Assembly (NCBI RefSeq): GCF_050948175.1
Contig: NC_135195.1
Location: forward strand, 3,686,001 to 3,750,000
Reading direction: 5' to 3'
Origin: Xylocopa sonorina
Lineage: Eukaryota; Arthropoda; Insecta; Hymenoptera; Apidae
DNA length: 64,000 nt
Shown: positions 34,028-48,200 of the stretch, piece by piece
Layout: every line of letters starts with the position of its first letter
Position numbering within the stretch: the stretch's first letter is position 1
Made by a program: the position numbers and the translations under genes
Notes under the pieces: model-generated
Told to the model about the DNA's origin: nothing
The model's database searches: none
Seen by the model: the letters and a program-made list of their open reading frames with translations, nothing else

Positions 34028-37000
34028 TGAATCGTCGGTGGACTTTATTTGTTTTCGTTCCGAAACCGGGATAAATCGAAATTTCATTATTCGTTTCCAT
34101 CCGTCGAGCCAGGCGCCGAATTACAGCCAGAGTTAACGTAGTGTTAAACGCGATCGTCGGTTCCGGGACATTTACATTCCTCCGCGGCGGGCTGATCATC
34201 GTTCACGGTGTTAAATCGATCCGACGACAAGTTTTCCACTTCCAGAAGTAAAAGTTTTCCCCCCCTTCCGGTTGATACGATTGGGCTTGGAGGGAAAGAA
34301 CAGGAGCCGGAATGTTTTCACGGAGGCGGCTCGGCGCGGACACGATCCGATGGAATCGGCCGGGTTCCACGGAGGCGTATCGATAAATATTTATGGGGAT
34401 ATTCGGTAAGGTTAAACGAAATCCAATAATAGAGCTCTCGCCCATCGGGGGATGCTCGATTGTGCCGTTAATCGACGGAGCAGCGCTGTCGTGACGCCTG
34501 CGACCATTGCAATTTGCAGCTGAGCGGGATCCGCGATAAGCTACTTGATATCGCGCGCGTACACTTTGTCCAAGAAAAAGCTTGTTCGTTTGCAAATTCG
34601 ACCGCGTTTCTCGTTACTGGTTTCGGATAGTTTCGCGGAGATTATACTAATCTTTCTGGTGCTCTGGTCATTTATCATCGTTCGTTCCACCTCGCGGATT
34701 CGAACGGTCAGGAGAACGGTTTCGAGAATGGTCTCCGCGTAGCAGGCCAACCGCGACGGTGTCTCATCGTCGAACAAAAACTGTAGGAGTTCAGCGGAAT
34801 TATGTCGCATCAAGGTGAACGAGACGAATGAACGAAATATCTCCTCGGGATCCCTCCTCACTTTCTCCAGCGACGAAGACGTTGGCCCACTTAACGTCCT
34901 CGAACGATGCATCACCACCGGATTACAGCCAGTCCTCCAGGCGGAAAGTCGCGGGGGATGTGTTTCTTCCAACAAGTTGCTTACCGCGACTTTGATTAAT
35001 GTTACATCGGGTAATATCAAACGACCACTATCGAGCACGATCGAATTTCAATTCTGCGACATTTGGACTTCCTTAAATGTCTGTGTACACAGCGGACGAA
35101 AAATTCATTGGAAATTCGAATCGATCCAGCATTGAATCGTGCCACGGTGCACCAATCTATCTCTCTTTTCCCACTATCCACGGTAATCTCGTGGATCGTC
35201 GGCGAGTTCTCTGTAATCGGTTCCCATTGGTACACGAAACACCTCCAGCGCTCGAGAACGTAGCACTGTTACACCTAGGATGCTCTGACACCTGTATCTA
35301 TAGTCGCGTTGCACTTAACGCCGACGGTAAACCGTGTAATGGATCGACGGTACAGTTGCCGGAGTCCCCGCGGCTGTTTCACCCCTCGTGCCAGCCCCTT
35401 CCCAGTAAAACACATCAGCCACGTCATTGATTGGAATCAATCATCGGTTGGAGTTGCGCCCGGCGGATCGGATGGGGTGGAGGAGAATAAAAAAAAAAAA
35501 GAAGAAAAAAAAAATGGCGCGGTCGAAAAATATCGAACTGTCACTGTTTCGCCGTGAATAACTGTCTACGCAGGTGCGACGCGACGGTGCGTTTTCCCAC
35601 GAGATTTCAGATCTCCATTTGCCGACGTTACACGCGGTTATGTTGCAAATTGTGCTGCTTCCAGCGCGGCGTTTTCGTTGCTCGCTTGTGTTGTCGGAGC
35701 TGAAAGCGGACCGTGATTGGTATGCAAAGATTTTGATGCCCCTTGCGAACCTTTCGTTACCGTGATTTCCTTTCGTATAGCGGAATTTCAATTGTAATTG
35801 GTTCGTATTTAGCTTCGACTTTTTTTGGTGGAGTCTCTGTTGGAAGTGAAACGTTGTTTCTCGCCACAGTATAAGGGGGTTGGAAATATCGGTTCCAAAT
35901 GAGTTAATCGGACCACGAGACACGTTCGAGTCGCAAACAGCCGGAAGATTCGCACCAGCAGGGGTTTACAGCTGGTTTTTACGCCTCGAGGGAATCACGC
36001 CTGGGATAAGAACGAATCGCCTCGTATATTTCCGGGGGTTGGTCCGGGGTACGGCGTTTAATAAACGTACAACGGCGTTCGGAGCGGCTGTACACGCGTA
36101 TACCGCGTCTAAATACAGCTGGCACTACCGGAGAGCAGGATTACAGACGTTCCTTATGCGGGTGTAAAATCTCGCGAGATTAAAAATTCCGAAATATACC
36201 TACTCGTGGGATATATGGTCGAGGGGTTGGGCGAAGCTTCTTACCTCGCGAGTAACTGTTCGTCCTATCCTTTCCTGCGACTATTACAATCTTCGTGATC
36301 ATATTTCTTAGAGATGACGTACGTCCAGATTATAGATAATTAATTATTATCGAACGTATAAAACATCAATGGCAGACCTCGCTATTGGAAGGGGCGCGGA
36401 CTTCCGGGACGCTGTTTCGAGATCATCGTTGGTTTCACCGAAACGCGAACAGGACAATTGAATGGAAAAGCAGGGAAACGGGGCAGCGAACAACAAACGC
36501 GGAGGTAACATTCGGCCAGGCAAAAATAGCCAATGAGCTTCGTAATTCCGTGACATTATATTACGTTTTCCTGCCGGCGTCCACCGGGTGCATCGCCGTC
36601 GACGCAATTAAACAAAAGCGTAATTTTCCGTGGGACCGGCAAAGGTGACGCGAAATGTTTGGTTCGGCCCCTCAGGAATCCTTTATTCGCGCCCTTCCGT
36701 CGGTTTATTAATGCGCGTTGCGAGCGTGCCCGGGCTTGGCGAAAAATTTTCCGCGCAATTAAACCGATTTGTATTTTCGGAAGCGGCCGCGTCGTTGATA
36801 GCGCGAGCGCGGCGACGCGATAAATCAACCTTTAGCACGGCACTTTTTTTCCGAGCCTCGCGAAATTACCGCAGCCGCGCAAATAAATTGCAAATGTAAA
36901 TTTTTCGTTCTGTCGAAAGTGATAATAGAACAATGGCGATAAAACATCACTGTCGGTTTATATGTTTTTTCTTCCCTATCTTTGTTTTTTTTTCGCTCTT

Positions 37001-40000
37001 CTCTGTGGTACCAGTCGAGAGGCGCAAGTTTGGCTGTGTAATAACCGGACGGGCGATCCCCGCGAAATATTACGGTATTTTTCGTATGTAAAGAACGAAT
37101 CGAGTCGTTAAAAAATGTTCGATCGCGGTTATAAAAATTATTTATGGTTACGCGTGTACAGAATGTTCCACGCGAACGTAATGAAAACCGTGAAAGGCAA
37201 TAAACTGGAATAAAAATCGCTACGAGATTAGTAGAATATAATAGGTGGTAAAAAGTAATAGAATTAATGCAGAAAATTTAATTTCAATTTCGAGTCGTTA
37301 GTCTCTATTTTCAAATGATTTGGAAAATAATATTTCGATGCTGTGGAATCGTCGAAGATAATGTTTCACCGCCTTCCAACTAATGTCTCAATCGCAATGA
37401 TAACGCAAGATTGGGGTCCGTTTCGATTGAGAATCTGAGCGCGAATTATGAAGTCGTACAATTTGAAATGAAATGAAACATAGGGTGCCGCGACACACGT
37501 TCGAGATTACCGGTGGTGCTCGCGCACCACGCACGCGATTGTTCGAAACTTTTACCCCGGTTATTCACCCTCCGCTTCTCCGGTTCTTTAGAGGAAGAAA
37601 TAATTGTGTACCTGGAAGACTGTTTCTTTTTTTCATCGACTAACTGCGGCAAAAAATTGCCTGTAACAATATTCGCGATAGCATCGAGCTGGCTGCGCGA
37701 CGCGGAAAGTTCCGCGGGTAATTGACGTCGCGGTAGAGCCGTGAGCTTGCATCGCACGTGATGGTTCGTTGTTTGCTCGGCGATTATTCCTCGATTTGTT
37801 TAAAAATTCTATCGTCCCGCGTCACCGTTCAGTGCGATCGCGACATTCCATTTCTTTCGCTTCATTTTCAATCGAGCAATATTTTTCGCCCACGCGAAAG
37901 CGGCGAGTACGTAAATAAATGTGTAACGTTTTAATTAGTTTCGGGTAAACGCGTATAAATCGGAATAATGGATGCCGGAAACTCTTGGCCGTCACGATGC
38001 TCGAAAAGCTTTTTTCAGTTTTTATCCAGGACGTAAAACAATTTACGACTCGCATGACGTGTTACTGAATTATTATACCATAACGTGCAGTTTATTTACT
38101 CGGCTGTATTTATAAGTCATGTTACGTCAGTACTGCATAATCTAAGGAAACGCGAATTGGCAGTAGGTTTACGAGCCAAGATTGCGCGATTACAGCAGCA
38201 ACACTTGACCCACTACCGACTCGTTAAACTTCCGTCAACGTACGGTCTTGGAAATATTCCAGAAACTTTTATAATAAGACATTTCCATAATCGGAATAAA
38301 GTTGCGCAGCCAGTCTATTGTTACAAATTGTCACAACCACGTTCTGTCTTCTTTCCCTCCCTTCGAGGGAGGAATACAAAACTTGAAAATTACTCGAGGA
38401 AGATACCTCGTACATCATAACCTGAATTATTATATTTTTTAACTATATCTATTTCCTTTTATTGAAAGAATACCAATGACCGCAATTTCTACGAAGTTCG
38501 CACTAAAATTAATAATGAAACTAGTAGAAATAAACAGTCTCGTTATCAGACACGTCCACTTTCAACACAGGAACACGCGAATGACAACGATAAAGATCGC
38601 GAGGGAATATCGTGCGACATTTTGTATCGAGGTGGATCAAAGGATACATCGAAGACATTTGTATCGCCGCGATCAGTTCACCAGTTTCAGAAGGCAAACG
38701 TGTCTATCATAAATTTTGGATTCTCCAGAGAAATTGGGTCACTTGTGCGCGATAATTGAATTTTCCGCTTAAAAGGCAATCATCTTTGCCACACTCACGC
38801 CCCTATTAGCCCCGCCCGCTACGGGCAGGAATAATTTTCGGGAAATTGCTCGTGTAATAGAATATTCGCTCGATCGTCACTCCGTTGGTTACATTATATA
38901 GCGGGCGAGGAAAAATGTAAAATTAGCCGGCGCGTCCGCGGCGGTAATTGCTTCGTCTATCGTGTGCGTGCCTGGACGCCGCCGCGGACGATTCGCTTCG
39001 GGCCGTAATAATTTCACCGTCGAAATTCACGTCGGCGCGAGCAGAGTGGAAAAATAGAAAAACCCGCGACGACATCGCCCGGAGGACATATCCGCGCCTC
39101 GATTTCACTCCGAAAATTTCCTCGAAACTTTGTTTCCTGTCTCGCGCACGTTAATTCGACTATGAGTTTGTTGCCCGAACTCGGGATAAATTGATGTCCG
39201 TTTGATTTTGTCCACAGTTCTCTCGGCTGATGAGTGTGTTTCGGGCACAGTTGTTTGCCAATCCTCTGCTCCGCTCAAATTGTAATCCACTTTGACACTG
39301 CTGTCGCTTTTCTTCATTTCTGTCGACTGTGTTTTGTAACGAAGTAATTGGCAAACAGTGCGTTCACTTTCGCTCGCGCACGGTCTGCGTTCCCGCGTAT
39401 TCTTCTGTTTCTTCATCGATACATCTAATCGTCTTTGAAAACCGAGCTTTCCTCGTATTCGAATCGGCTCCCCCGTTAAACCGCGCCAAGCGGTTCAAGG
39501 ATTCAACCCCCTTCGCGGGATCGCGTGCCTTTACGTCCGACTGTTCGAAACGCAGGGTCGAAACGAGCGAAGATACACGACCGCGATCATCCAGGAAAAT
39601 CGTCCTCTGACGATCGTTTATAGGGACGCGTGCCACGGAGAATGCGTTTATCGACGCGGGCCGTGCGCGGTTGGAAACAGGATCGTTGGTCTCTCCAGGC
39701 ATAGCTATTCATGGGGGCGAGCCGAGCGGCTGATCTACCGGGATTCGTAGTGACAATAATAGAGGGAAATCGATGCTGTCGTGCGAGCCGCATGCGCCCG
39801 CCGCGCGACTAATAACGCGTAATAATGCGTCCCTACATATGTACGAATATCATCCGTCGTATATAACCAGCCGCGGTCCGCGCGGCACCCCCTGTTGATG
39901 ATGATGATGATGATGATGATAGGATCGTATCCGCCACCTCGGATACCTGCGCCAGTTTCTGGCCCCTGATCATGTTGTTACCGTTTCCAGATTAGCGTAA

Positions 40001-42710
40001 TTATCGGCGTATCGATCAGTCGACGAAACGAGGAGATTCAGCTTTTCCTGCGAGGGGCAGAGACCGGCTGGGGTGCCGGTTCGTCGCCCAACCGGGGGTT
40101 GGGCGTATGCATTTAATTTGTTTCGGGAGAAATTACGGTCGAGCGACGGGCCAGACGCGGTTGCAACGGAAAGGTCGTCCCGGATTAATTCCAAGTTGAA
40201 CGACGCCATCGATATCCCGCTGGTCGAGGTGCAGCGGTGGTTCAGGTTTTCAGAAATGTAATGGCGCTTCCAGCGGAGGGCGTTTAATCGTGATCGAAGG
40301 GTGGAACGACGGGGAATGTTTTCGGACGTGTTTCGAAAAAGTTGTCGACGTAAACTCTTTCGAAGCTTTTCTACGGTTATGTATCTGGACATTGGTAAGG
40401 TTCGATACTTTTTCTAATTTGCACTATATCCGTTGACACTTTCGTTTTCCACTATTTTTTTCTTCTTTTTTTGTGAGCGACACAGATTTTGCAGAGAAGG
40501 TAATGAGTTATTAAAAATGCTTCTGGAGGCTCGTTCACCACCCTTGATTCCGTCAGTAACGCAGACCCCTTAAATGATTCGCGTTCCAACCAAGTTGAGT
40601 GCCGACACCGCCCTTCCTGCATACATATTTGTCGAGAGTTTCCGATATGCACATATTTGAGAGGATAATCGATCGCGACCGTGGCGAAGAAGCGCGAGTT
40701 AAAAACAGTATCGGAACAAGGTTACTTTTACAATGTTTCTTCGTCATACCTTTTAAACAACAATAATACCAGTACCAGCAAAATGAAACAGATCAATCAC
40801 TGTCCACATATTTCGACTTTGAATTCGATCAAAATCCTAGACGTCCAGTACAAACACGTCTCGATAGGCGCTGTGAGTACAGTAATGGACAATCGAAATT
40901 GTACCAGGCCGGTAGACAGGAGCCCAAGGGCGCGCGCTAATTACGGGGGTAGTTTGCAAAGAAGCCGTGCGGATTTCTCGGTGAGCCGACGTCACATCAC
41001 GGTTTGGGTAGCGGAATGAGATTACGAACAGTTAACGATATTCCGTACGGACGGTAGGTAGGACCAAACTAATCTAATAACCGTGGAGAGATCGTAGCGG
41101 ATGCGCTTCCTCCTAGTCCCACCCGCGGCGGGTCGAACCTGAGAGGGGCTCGATCGTACCTGCCCGCCACCCTGACGATCCCCGATGTACTGACCCGGTA
41201 AACCTGCCGTCGCTTCGCTTTTCCACAATTAACGCTCTGGTATCCGCACGAAGGACTCCTCCCTCGGCATGGACTGCGGTCCTAAAACAACGAAACTGAC
41301 GCGTGCCCCGACTACGAGATCGCTCGACCAGCCGTATCGGCGCGAGGTCACCAGCTCAGACCCCGTCGATATATCGTGATTTCGGAATCAGGACGCGGCG
41401 AGTTCCAAAGTGGATCAGGATCGAAGTTTGTATTTAAATTGTTCTCGCACAGTTTCCTTCCGGTTCGCGAATTATTTCGAGAGATCTGGAGACATGGAAG
41501 CGCGTGTGAAACATCATTCGATGGCGTGGTAAGGAGAGCTATGAATCGAAGGTTTCGGGTGCTGTTTAAATTTATGACGAAGCCGGGAATAAAGAGCTGA
41601 TGAATCTTCCGATATTTCGCGAATCCTTGACGTCAGCGTGGCATCCGCGCGACATAAAATTTTATAGGTCAGCGCGAGCGTTCGCAGCGTAGCTTCACGC
41701 TAACGAACGTTTATGTACACGCGTGACGAGCGGGGAAAAATATTTGCGAGCGAAAACACTTGCGCACGCGGCGGAATAACACATTTCGATAAATACACTC
41801 TGTCACGATGGTTCAACTTTTGACTCAATATTCCGGGAGCACGTAGAGGGATGTCACTTGAAAAATTCAAAGGTAAAAAGATTTATATTCAAAGCCAAAC
41901 GCTGCTCGCTCGTGATGTTATTAAAATATTTCTATCCCCATAAAAATAACTGCTTGATCGATCTCGTAGGTGTAAATGAAATATTATGTTATAAATAACA
42001 TCGTGTTATTTGTCGCCTAATTTATTGCCTACGATATAGTGTGAATGATAGTACGTGCCATAAATATCCTTTCGACAATTTTATTACTCGCGATGCATAG
42101 CATAATTTATTTCCTACTCCTGAAGCAGCCAGCGAAATGGATCGAATCTCGAGAAATGACTCTGAATAACGTGATAAAACCTGATTGCTTCTCAGTAACT
42201 TCAAAAAGTCAGTCGTTTCTTAATATCCGGTGAAAAAAGAAAAACGAGAGGCGAGTAGAGACGATCCGTCGCTAATCAGACGCGGCTGGAAATGCCTTTG
42301 GTCCGCCGTCAGACGGGACTGTCAGGCTCGGACGGGTGTTTGTTAGGCGCGCTCACGCAAAATTGCATGGCCAGTTAACTTTGGCTCGGCCGAAAGTTAT
42401 CCCAGATTGGACTTTGGTCCCGTGGCTCGATAAGTTAATCTCCCCTGTCTGCTCCTCCGCGTGTTCGTGACACCGGCCTTTGATTTATTAGAACGTCGAT
42501 CAGTGTCCGACGATCGCCCGGTATCGGATTTCGAATACGTCTGTTTGCCTGTCGCTCCTTTTGCAGAAGCTTTTGTAGAATGACGTGACAACCTCGACAC
42601 TGGCCGAAGGAAAATATTAGCCTGGGCAAAGATTGCCTCTCTATATTAATTGCGACAGGACGCGGACGTTGCCGGGCAACTGGAGCCGCGTACGTTCACT
42701 TCTTTGATGT
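34028..42710. other. Gene-poor stretch
   Basis: No gene recognised. Contains a minus-strand open frame of 165 codons at 34541-35038 without family resemblance, A-rich tracts at 35490-35515, a short GTGGTGC/GCACCAC hairpin at 37512-37529 and the (TGA)n tract at 39896-39920. Other open frames are short and compositional. Confidence 0.5.
39896..39920 (+). repeat. (TGA)n trinucleotide microsatellite
   Basis: Eight uninterrupted TGA/ATG-phase triplets. Not within any credible coding frame. Confidence 0.92.
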
Positions 42711-42757
42711 GAACACGATCGACAACCATTGAAGATTGTCCGCGTTTGATCGTGTTC
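42711..42757. other. Nested inverted repeat / hairpin
   Basis: Outer arms GAACACGATC (42711-42720) and GATCGTGTTC (42748-42757) are perfect complements. Inside, GACAA (42721-42725) pairs with TTGTC (42736-42740), leaving a seven-base one-sided bulge. A 47-base structured element; role unknown. Confidence 0.5.
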
Positions 42758-43080
42758 CCGTTCCATTCTCCGCGGTTACTTTATTTAATTACTTGCGATA
42801 CCTACCCCCCGTATCGTGGGAGGACGAAAAGTTACGGGATATCGAGCGACCAGGTAAAATAATAGCGATCATAAATCGAAAGATACGCGGTGACTGGCAC
42901 GATTCAACCGAGCTATCGAATTTAATTAGCTAGGTCGGGTTTGCGAAGAATCCTGTGGGTGGGACATAATTAAAATTTCAATCAATGGCGGTTCTGGCTC
43001 CGGAGATAATATTTATGGGGGCGTAGACCTGTATATTAATAAGAGTATCGAATAATATCGCGTTCAAAAATCATTTTCGC

Positions 43081-43088
43081 AACCGGTT
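43081..43088. promoter_or_regulatory. AACCGGTT palindrome
   Basis: Perfect core in CGCAACCGGTTCGCG, itself a near-palindrome. One of the dispersed copies of this 8-mer. Function inferred only. Confidence 0.22.
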
Positions 43089-45240
43089 CGCGATAAATGA
43101 ACCCGCTATGTTTTTAAATCGTTATAAACTCTCGTCGATACATGTATAATTAATATCTTCTGACTATTAATCGACGAATTCTTTTGGAATAATTGAAATC
43201 ATTTATAAGGGATGCGAATTGATGAACATAATAGTCGAGTAGAGTGGGAAATTATCCAATTACGATATTTACGTTACTTAAATTTTGCGAATTATCGATT
43301 CGACTAGATCGCTCGCAGCTCTTCCCATCTATTTTCTCCATTTAAAAACATAACCATTCATTTCAAGTATACCTTACGGAAAATTACACTTGTTCTCCAA
43401 TGTTTCTCCTCGCTTTTCCTATAACGATCATATATTTATTTAACGAAATTGAAGACACTCGGAATTAACTAAAATACGAAATCCTAAGTCCATGAGAGGT
43501 GGTGCGGTGTGTTTGTCTTGCAACATCTCCGACCTACCGCAATTATAATAGTGTGTAATTTTCTCCAAACGAAACCCGCGCTGCACCTGTTTGCCCACCG
43601 ATTCCCAACTGCTGATCATCGTTTAAGCCGGCCGAGGAGCAGACGCGCAACGAACTGTGCGCGGATCCTCCGGCATACCTGGCAACTTCTTCGATCCATC
43701 TTCGTTCCAAGGATATCTGGCCGATCTAAACGATCTCGAGTAAACGGTTAACCAGCCCCGACGATCGCGGCATAATGGCGCTTGTAGCGGAACCCGCGCG
43801 CGGCGTGTTTCCATGGGAATCCACGAAACAGAGGCGGCCGCGAATAGGCAGTCCGGAAAACTCATCAGGTATGCAGATATCAATAAAGGGGAGATTCTAG
43901 ACTAGGCCGTAGCATCCGACGCGAGACGCCGTTGCGGGATTCGATCGGGTCGTTCTCAGCAATTCGCGGCATGCCCCGAGTCGAGCAATACCGGAGCCGC
44001 ATCGGAACCGTAAGGGTTGGCGCTATGCCGACCCCTCCGTTCAAGGGGGCAATAACATACCGTGCGCCACCCCTGAGGCGCGCTACGAATAATGGAGCCT
44101 CTCGACTATCCATGATTAACGCGGCAATAACGATTATTTATAGGCCTAAAACAATGTTTCACGGTGTCCACCCCCATAGCTGGCCAGTGTCTCGTCCGCC
44201 TCGGCCGCGTCTGCGTACGGCTTCGATCAGCAGTTAGTACTTTCCGTCCCCCTTCGCGCCACGCGACACCCAGGGATTTATGCAAAAATCTCCGAATGTC
44301 TCCGTGGGGTGCCGCTACGCGGCTAATTAATCGCGACCGCGACACGCGCCCTGCTCGCGTTCTCGCCGTCTCGAATTATCGCCACCGGGGGTGGCTACTG
44401 ATTGGAAATCCCGATGGATTTAGCACCTGCGAAGTGGGGCTTTTATGAAACCGCGCGAAACGAGTTCGCCCCCTCCGCTTCGCGTTATTGCCGTTACGCG
44501 CGTCTCCTCCACGTTCGGCTCGCCGCGATGCGATACCGTTCGCAGAAATGGTATTTCAGGGGGGAAGGATCGTCGGCCACGACGGACGTGATATTGCCGT
44601 AATTTACAGTTGGATATGGATCCGCGGCGGTCGACGTGAAATTTACGCGATTTCGGAATCGACGGAGGGTGATCACTCGGTTCAATGATAGGGGGATGTT
44701 CTTTTTCCCTTCGAAGGGACGAACATTTCCTCCGATACGACAAATATCAGGACGAGAATTCATAATTTCTCTCCCATCTTGTTCGTACCAAGATGTTTAC
44801 ATTAATTAATTCTTGTCATGAATTTGAGTGAATGAAAAATCTCGCTACTGTCGCGAAAATCAATCCAGCCGTGCGCCAGGTATTTGCTGCAGTGAGACCT
44901 GTACGCGATCGAGCGCTCGTTCAATACTCTTCATTAGCAAAACAATTATTTTGCCAATTTTACCAATTTATACGCATTCACACACACATACGGCCGCGCA
45001 GCGTCGACGTGTTCGCAAGGAACGCTCGCGTGTCGAAAATCCGTGCGCGATGTCCCGGTTAATCCCAAACTTTTGATTACTTTCCCAGTGGAATCCTTTC
45101 CAAAACCGGCGGATAGTAGCTAGTCACTACGATTGATCCTTTCGACCGTATAACTAACTAGTACGAAGTCCAATTTCAAATTTCCCTAGCCGGGTTCAAT
45201 CAGCTTAACGAAAGGATACCGTTCCAGAGCTGGGGTACGG

Positions 45241-45270
45241 GAGGGAGAGAGAGAGAGAGAGAGGGAGAGA
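45241..45270 (+). repeat. (GA)n microsatellite
   Basis: GA run of roughly 25 bases flanked by GGGAG units, followed by A-rich sequence. Confidence 0.85.
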
Positions 45271-48200
45271 AAAAAGGAGCCGAGGAATCAGATATATTTT
45301 TCATGCTGTTTACGCGCGAGAGGAGAGAAGGGTTACTTTCCATGGCGTCATTGTTTGCACGGGTCAGCGAAAGCATAATAACAACCGGTCGTACGCGGTG
45401 TGGGCGGAATGGCGGAGCAGTCGAAAGAGTTTCGCCCAAGGAAACATATCCATTCGCGGGGAAAAAACAGGGAGAAGAAATCGGAGGAACTAACTAGACA
45501 TTACCAGGCAGAGGGGTGCGGGACTATCAGGGAAAGACAAATAAAGCTAGCGGGGGGGGATACGATCGCGAGAGGCGGGATGGCCAAACTTTTTCTTACG
45601 AGGGTAGTTCGATAACCTTCGACTTTTCGCGCTCGATAAACGCCGCATCGGAATTCCATCGCTTCGCTCGGCCAGCTACCGCCGTCCGCGAGTGATGAAT
45701 ATTATTTGCGATAAGAATTTTTCGTATTTCGGCGAGAAACGAACCAGGGGGCGGTGGCCCCGAGCGGTCAATTTCTATGCGGACGTCGGAGCTGGCCGCG
45801 TGCGTGCTGGTTCGACCGCGGCCGGGGCAAGCAATTTCGTAAAGAATTCGTAGAATTCGATGCATACCTATGAGCCTCCGCGCGGACGAATAAATTAGAC
45901 ATACGCCACTGGCGTTATATCTACGCTGATACATCCGAATGGAATGGATTCGCGGCGGAATTCGTTGCCGCGGACGTGTATTATTGATGTGCGTGTACGT
46001 CCGTGGCATCTTGGACTTCCTATCCCCTTAGGGTTGTGAATTTCGGACGAACGAGCGCGAGGAGAGAAATGCAGCTTTGAATGATGACGAATCAGAGGTA
46101 GAGCGAGTTGCGTGGACGAAGACATGTTCGACGAGAGCCTCGCGAAATGTTTCATTCGTGTCTCTCTACGCGTAGTTGATGCTAGTCGTAACGCAGACGC
46201 AATTGCATGCACTGTGACGTAATTAAAGATCGAACGTACTTACGTATTGAGTGATTCGGACGAAGGTTATAATGGAGTTTGTGCAGTGGAAGCTCTTAGG
46301 TCTGACATATACGGTGTAATACTACTGGGGAGTTCCCGAACTCGCGCGTATTCTCCACGTATAGGTGCACTAAGCTGGCTCGATCGTAGAAGGGAGTGAT
46401 TGACAGTGTGGAGATGGGAAATAGAGGGCAGAAATTGCGACGGCGAACCGTATCAATCAGACACGGGAACTTAGCCATCGATACGAGTATAGTAGCTCTC
46501 AGGTACCGTTGAATTATTTATAACGCTTACACGGTCGGGTATGAAGGCGGGATCGCGGTGGGATTCGAATGAAATTCCGCGAGAAATTCGGTATTAACTT
46601 TTCTATCGAGTTACATATATCATTAGCTTGGATTATTAGTTATATTATGAAGCTGTCGCGGAAGTGAATTTTAGCTGAATTTAATTGCGCACACCAGCGC
46701 GTGTATACGCGTGCGATATCGTATAATTTCGTTATTAGATAACTCGGTGATCGCGTTATTTCCACGAATAATTCGATGATTCGTTAATTTCACGGCAAGC
46801 AACCCACCCCCGTTGATCGATAAATACGAGACGCCATGCCGCGAGTTCCGATTGTCCCGTGGGTTATCTCAGATGGTGCGAGGACATTCGCTGCCGGGTG
46901 GATTAAAAGTTCTCCCGCGGCGTAGGCGGCGTGTAACCCGCTCGCAGCAAAGGAACGAAAGGCAAGCACGGCTGCAAACAGCGCGGCATCGACAAACGAA
47001 TGTAAACGAGGCGGGGTGCGATAATTCATGCGACAAGAGTTTGATACTTGTTTACGCGTGTTTGTCTTCGCCTCTCGGTGTTGCACCCGCAACTCCCGCG
47101 GTGCTCCTTCTCGAGCGCGCGTCTACCAAGGTGTTAGTTCCACCAGTGGTCCTTTACCCTCGATGCTCATTCGAAATCGCGTTGCGAACTGTATCGCAGG
47201 TGTTCGTCAATTGTTTAGTGCTGATATTATACAAGTTTGTTTAATGTTTCCTTCAATTTCGCGTAACACTATTAATTAGAAATATTGCATCGTATAATGG
47301 AATGAAATATTCAAAATATTGACTAATAATAGCATAACACAACGGACGATAAATACCATCGCGTTAAAGATAATTCATAATTGCTTTCGCACGCGACCAG
47401 GAAATTGTAATATTTTATTCAGTAGTTAATATTCGTTTTCTAAATATAACGTGAAATGTTATCGTACTTGCGGACTAAATTAATGGACGGCAATTTGCTA
47501 TTCATTCGTGTTAATAGTGGCAGCCATTAGGTGAACAGGTCGATGAAAGGTACATACTTGATCGATTCGAACCGAAATTTCCCTCCCGCGATCGATAGAA
47601 GCGGGGACGACGTCACGTTTAGCAAATCACTTGGATGTTAATTCGTTTTTACAGCGGGCAACGGGTCCCGGGAATAGGACAGCGGTGAAATCGATAAAAC
47701 CAATAAACTCTGGCAATAACGTGCTAATATCCTGAAGACCATTCTCGCCTACGGCATTTCTCCACCCCTTTACTGCCTCGTAAAGTGTAAACGATGTCCG
47801 AATGCCTTTGTAATTGCTTCGCTATGACTTGCTCTTGTCGACGGACTCGGTCGTGAAATAAAATAAGTATTTCAATATACCGCGCTGCTGGCTAACGCCG
47901 TTTCTATCGGCAGTTCGATGCGAGAATCATCGATAAGCCCCTTATTTATTTATCCCGCTAGCTTTTCTCTCTCTCTCAGCAAAAATCTTTTCTATGGATA
48001 AATACGATCATTGAAATTTCACGAGCCGGACAATTCCCCGTTAGCGGCGCAAATATTATTTCGATACAGATTCAAACGCGTAAATTTGTCGAAACGGCGA
48101 ATTTCATAAATGAAGATTCGTACGGTATCCACGGCGATAGATAACGAACATCGATACAGGTTAATTTATAATAAACATTCATATTCTGAACGATCCCCAT

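Noticed and set aside
34541..35038. 165-codon minus-strand open frame
   Set aside because: Some stretches look protein-like, but no family, signal or splice context supports it.
44706..44719. 14-base palindrome TCCCTTCGAAGGGA
   Set aside because: Several palindromes of this length are expected by chance in 64 kb.
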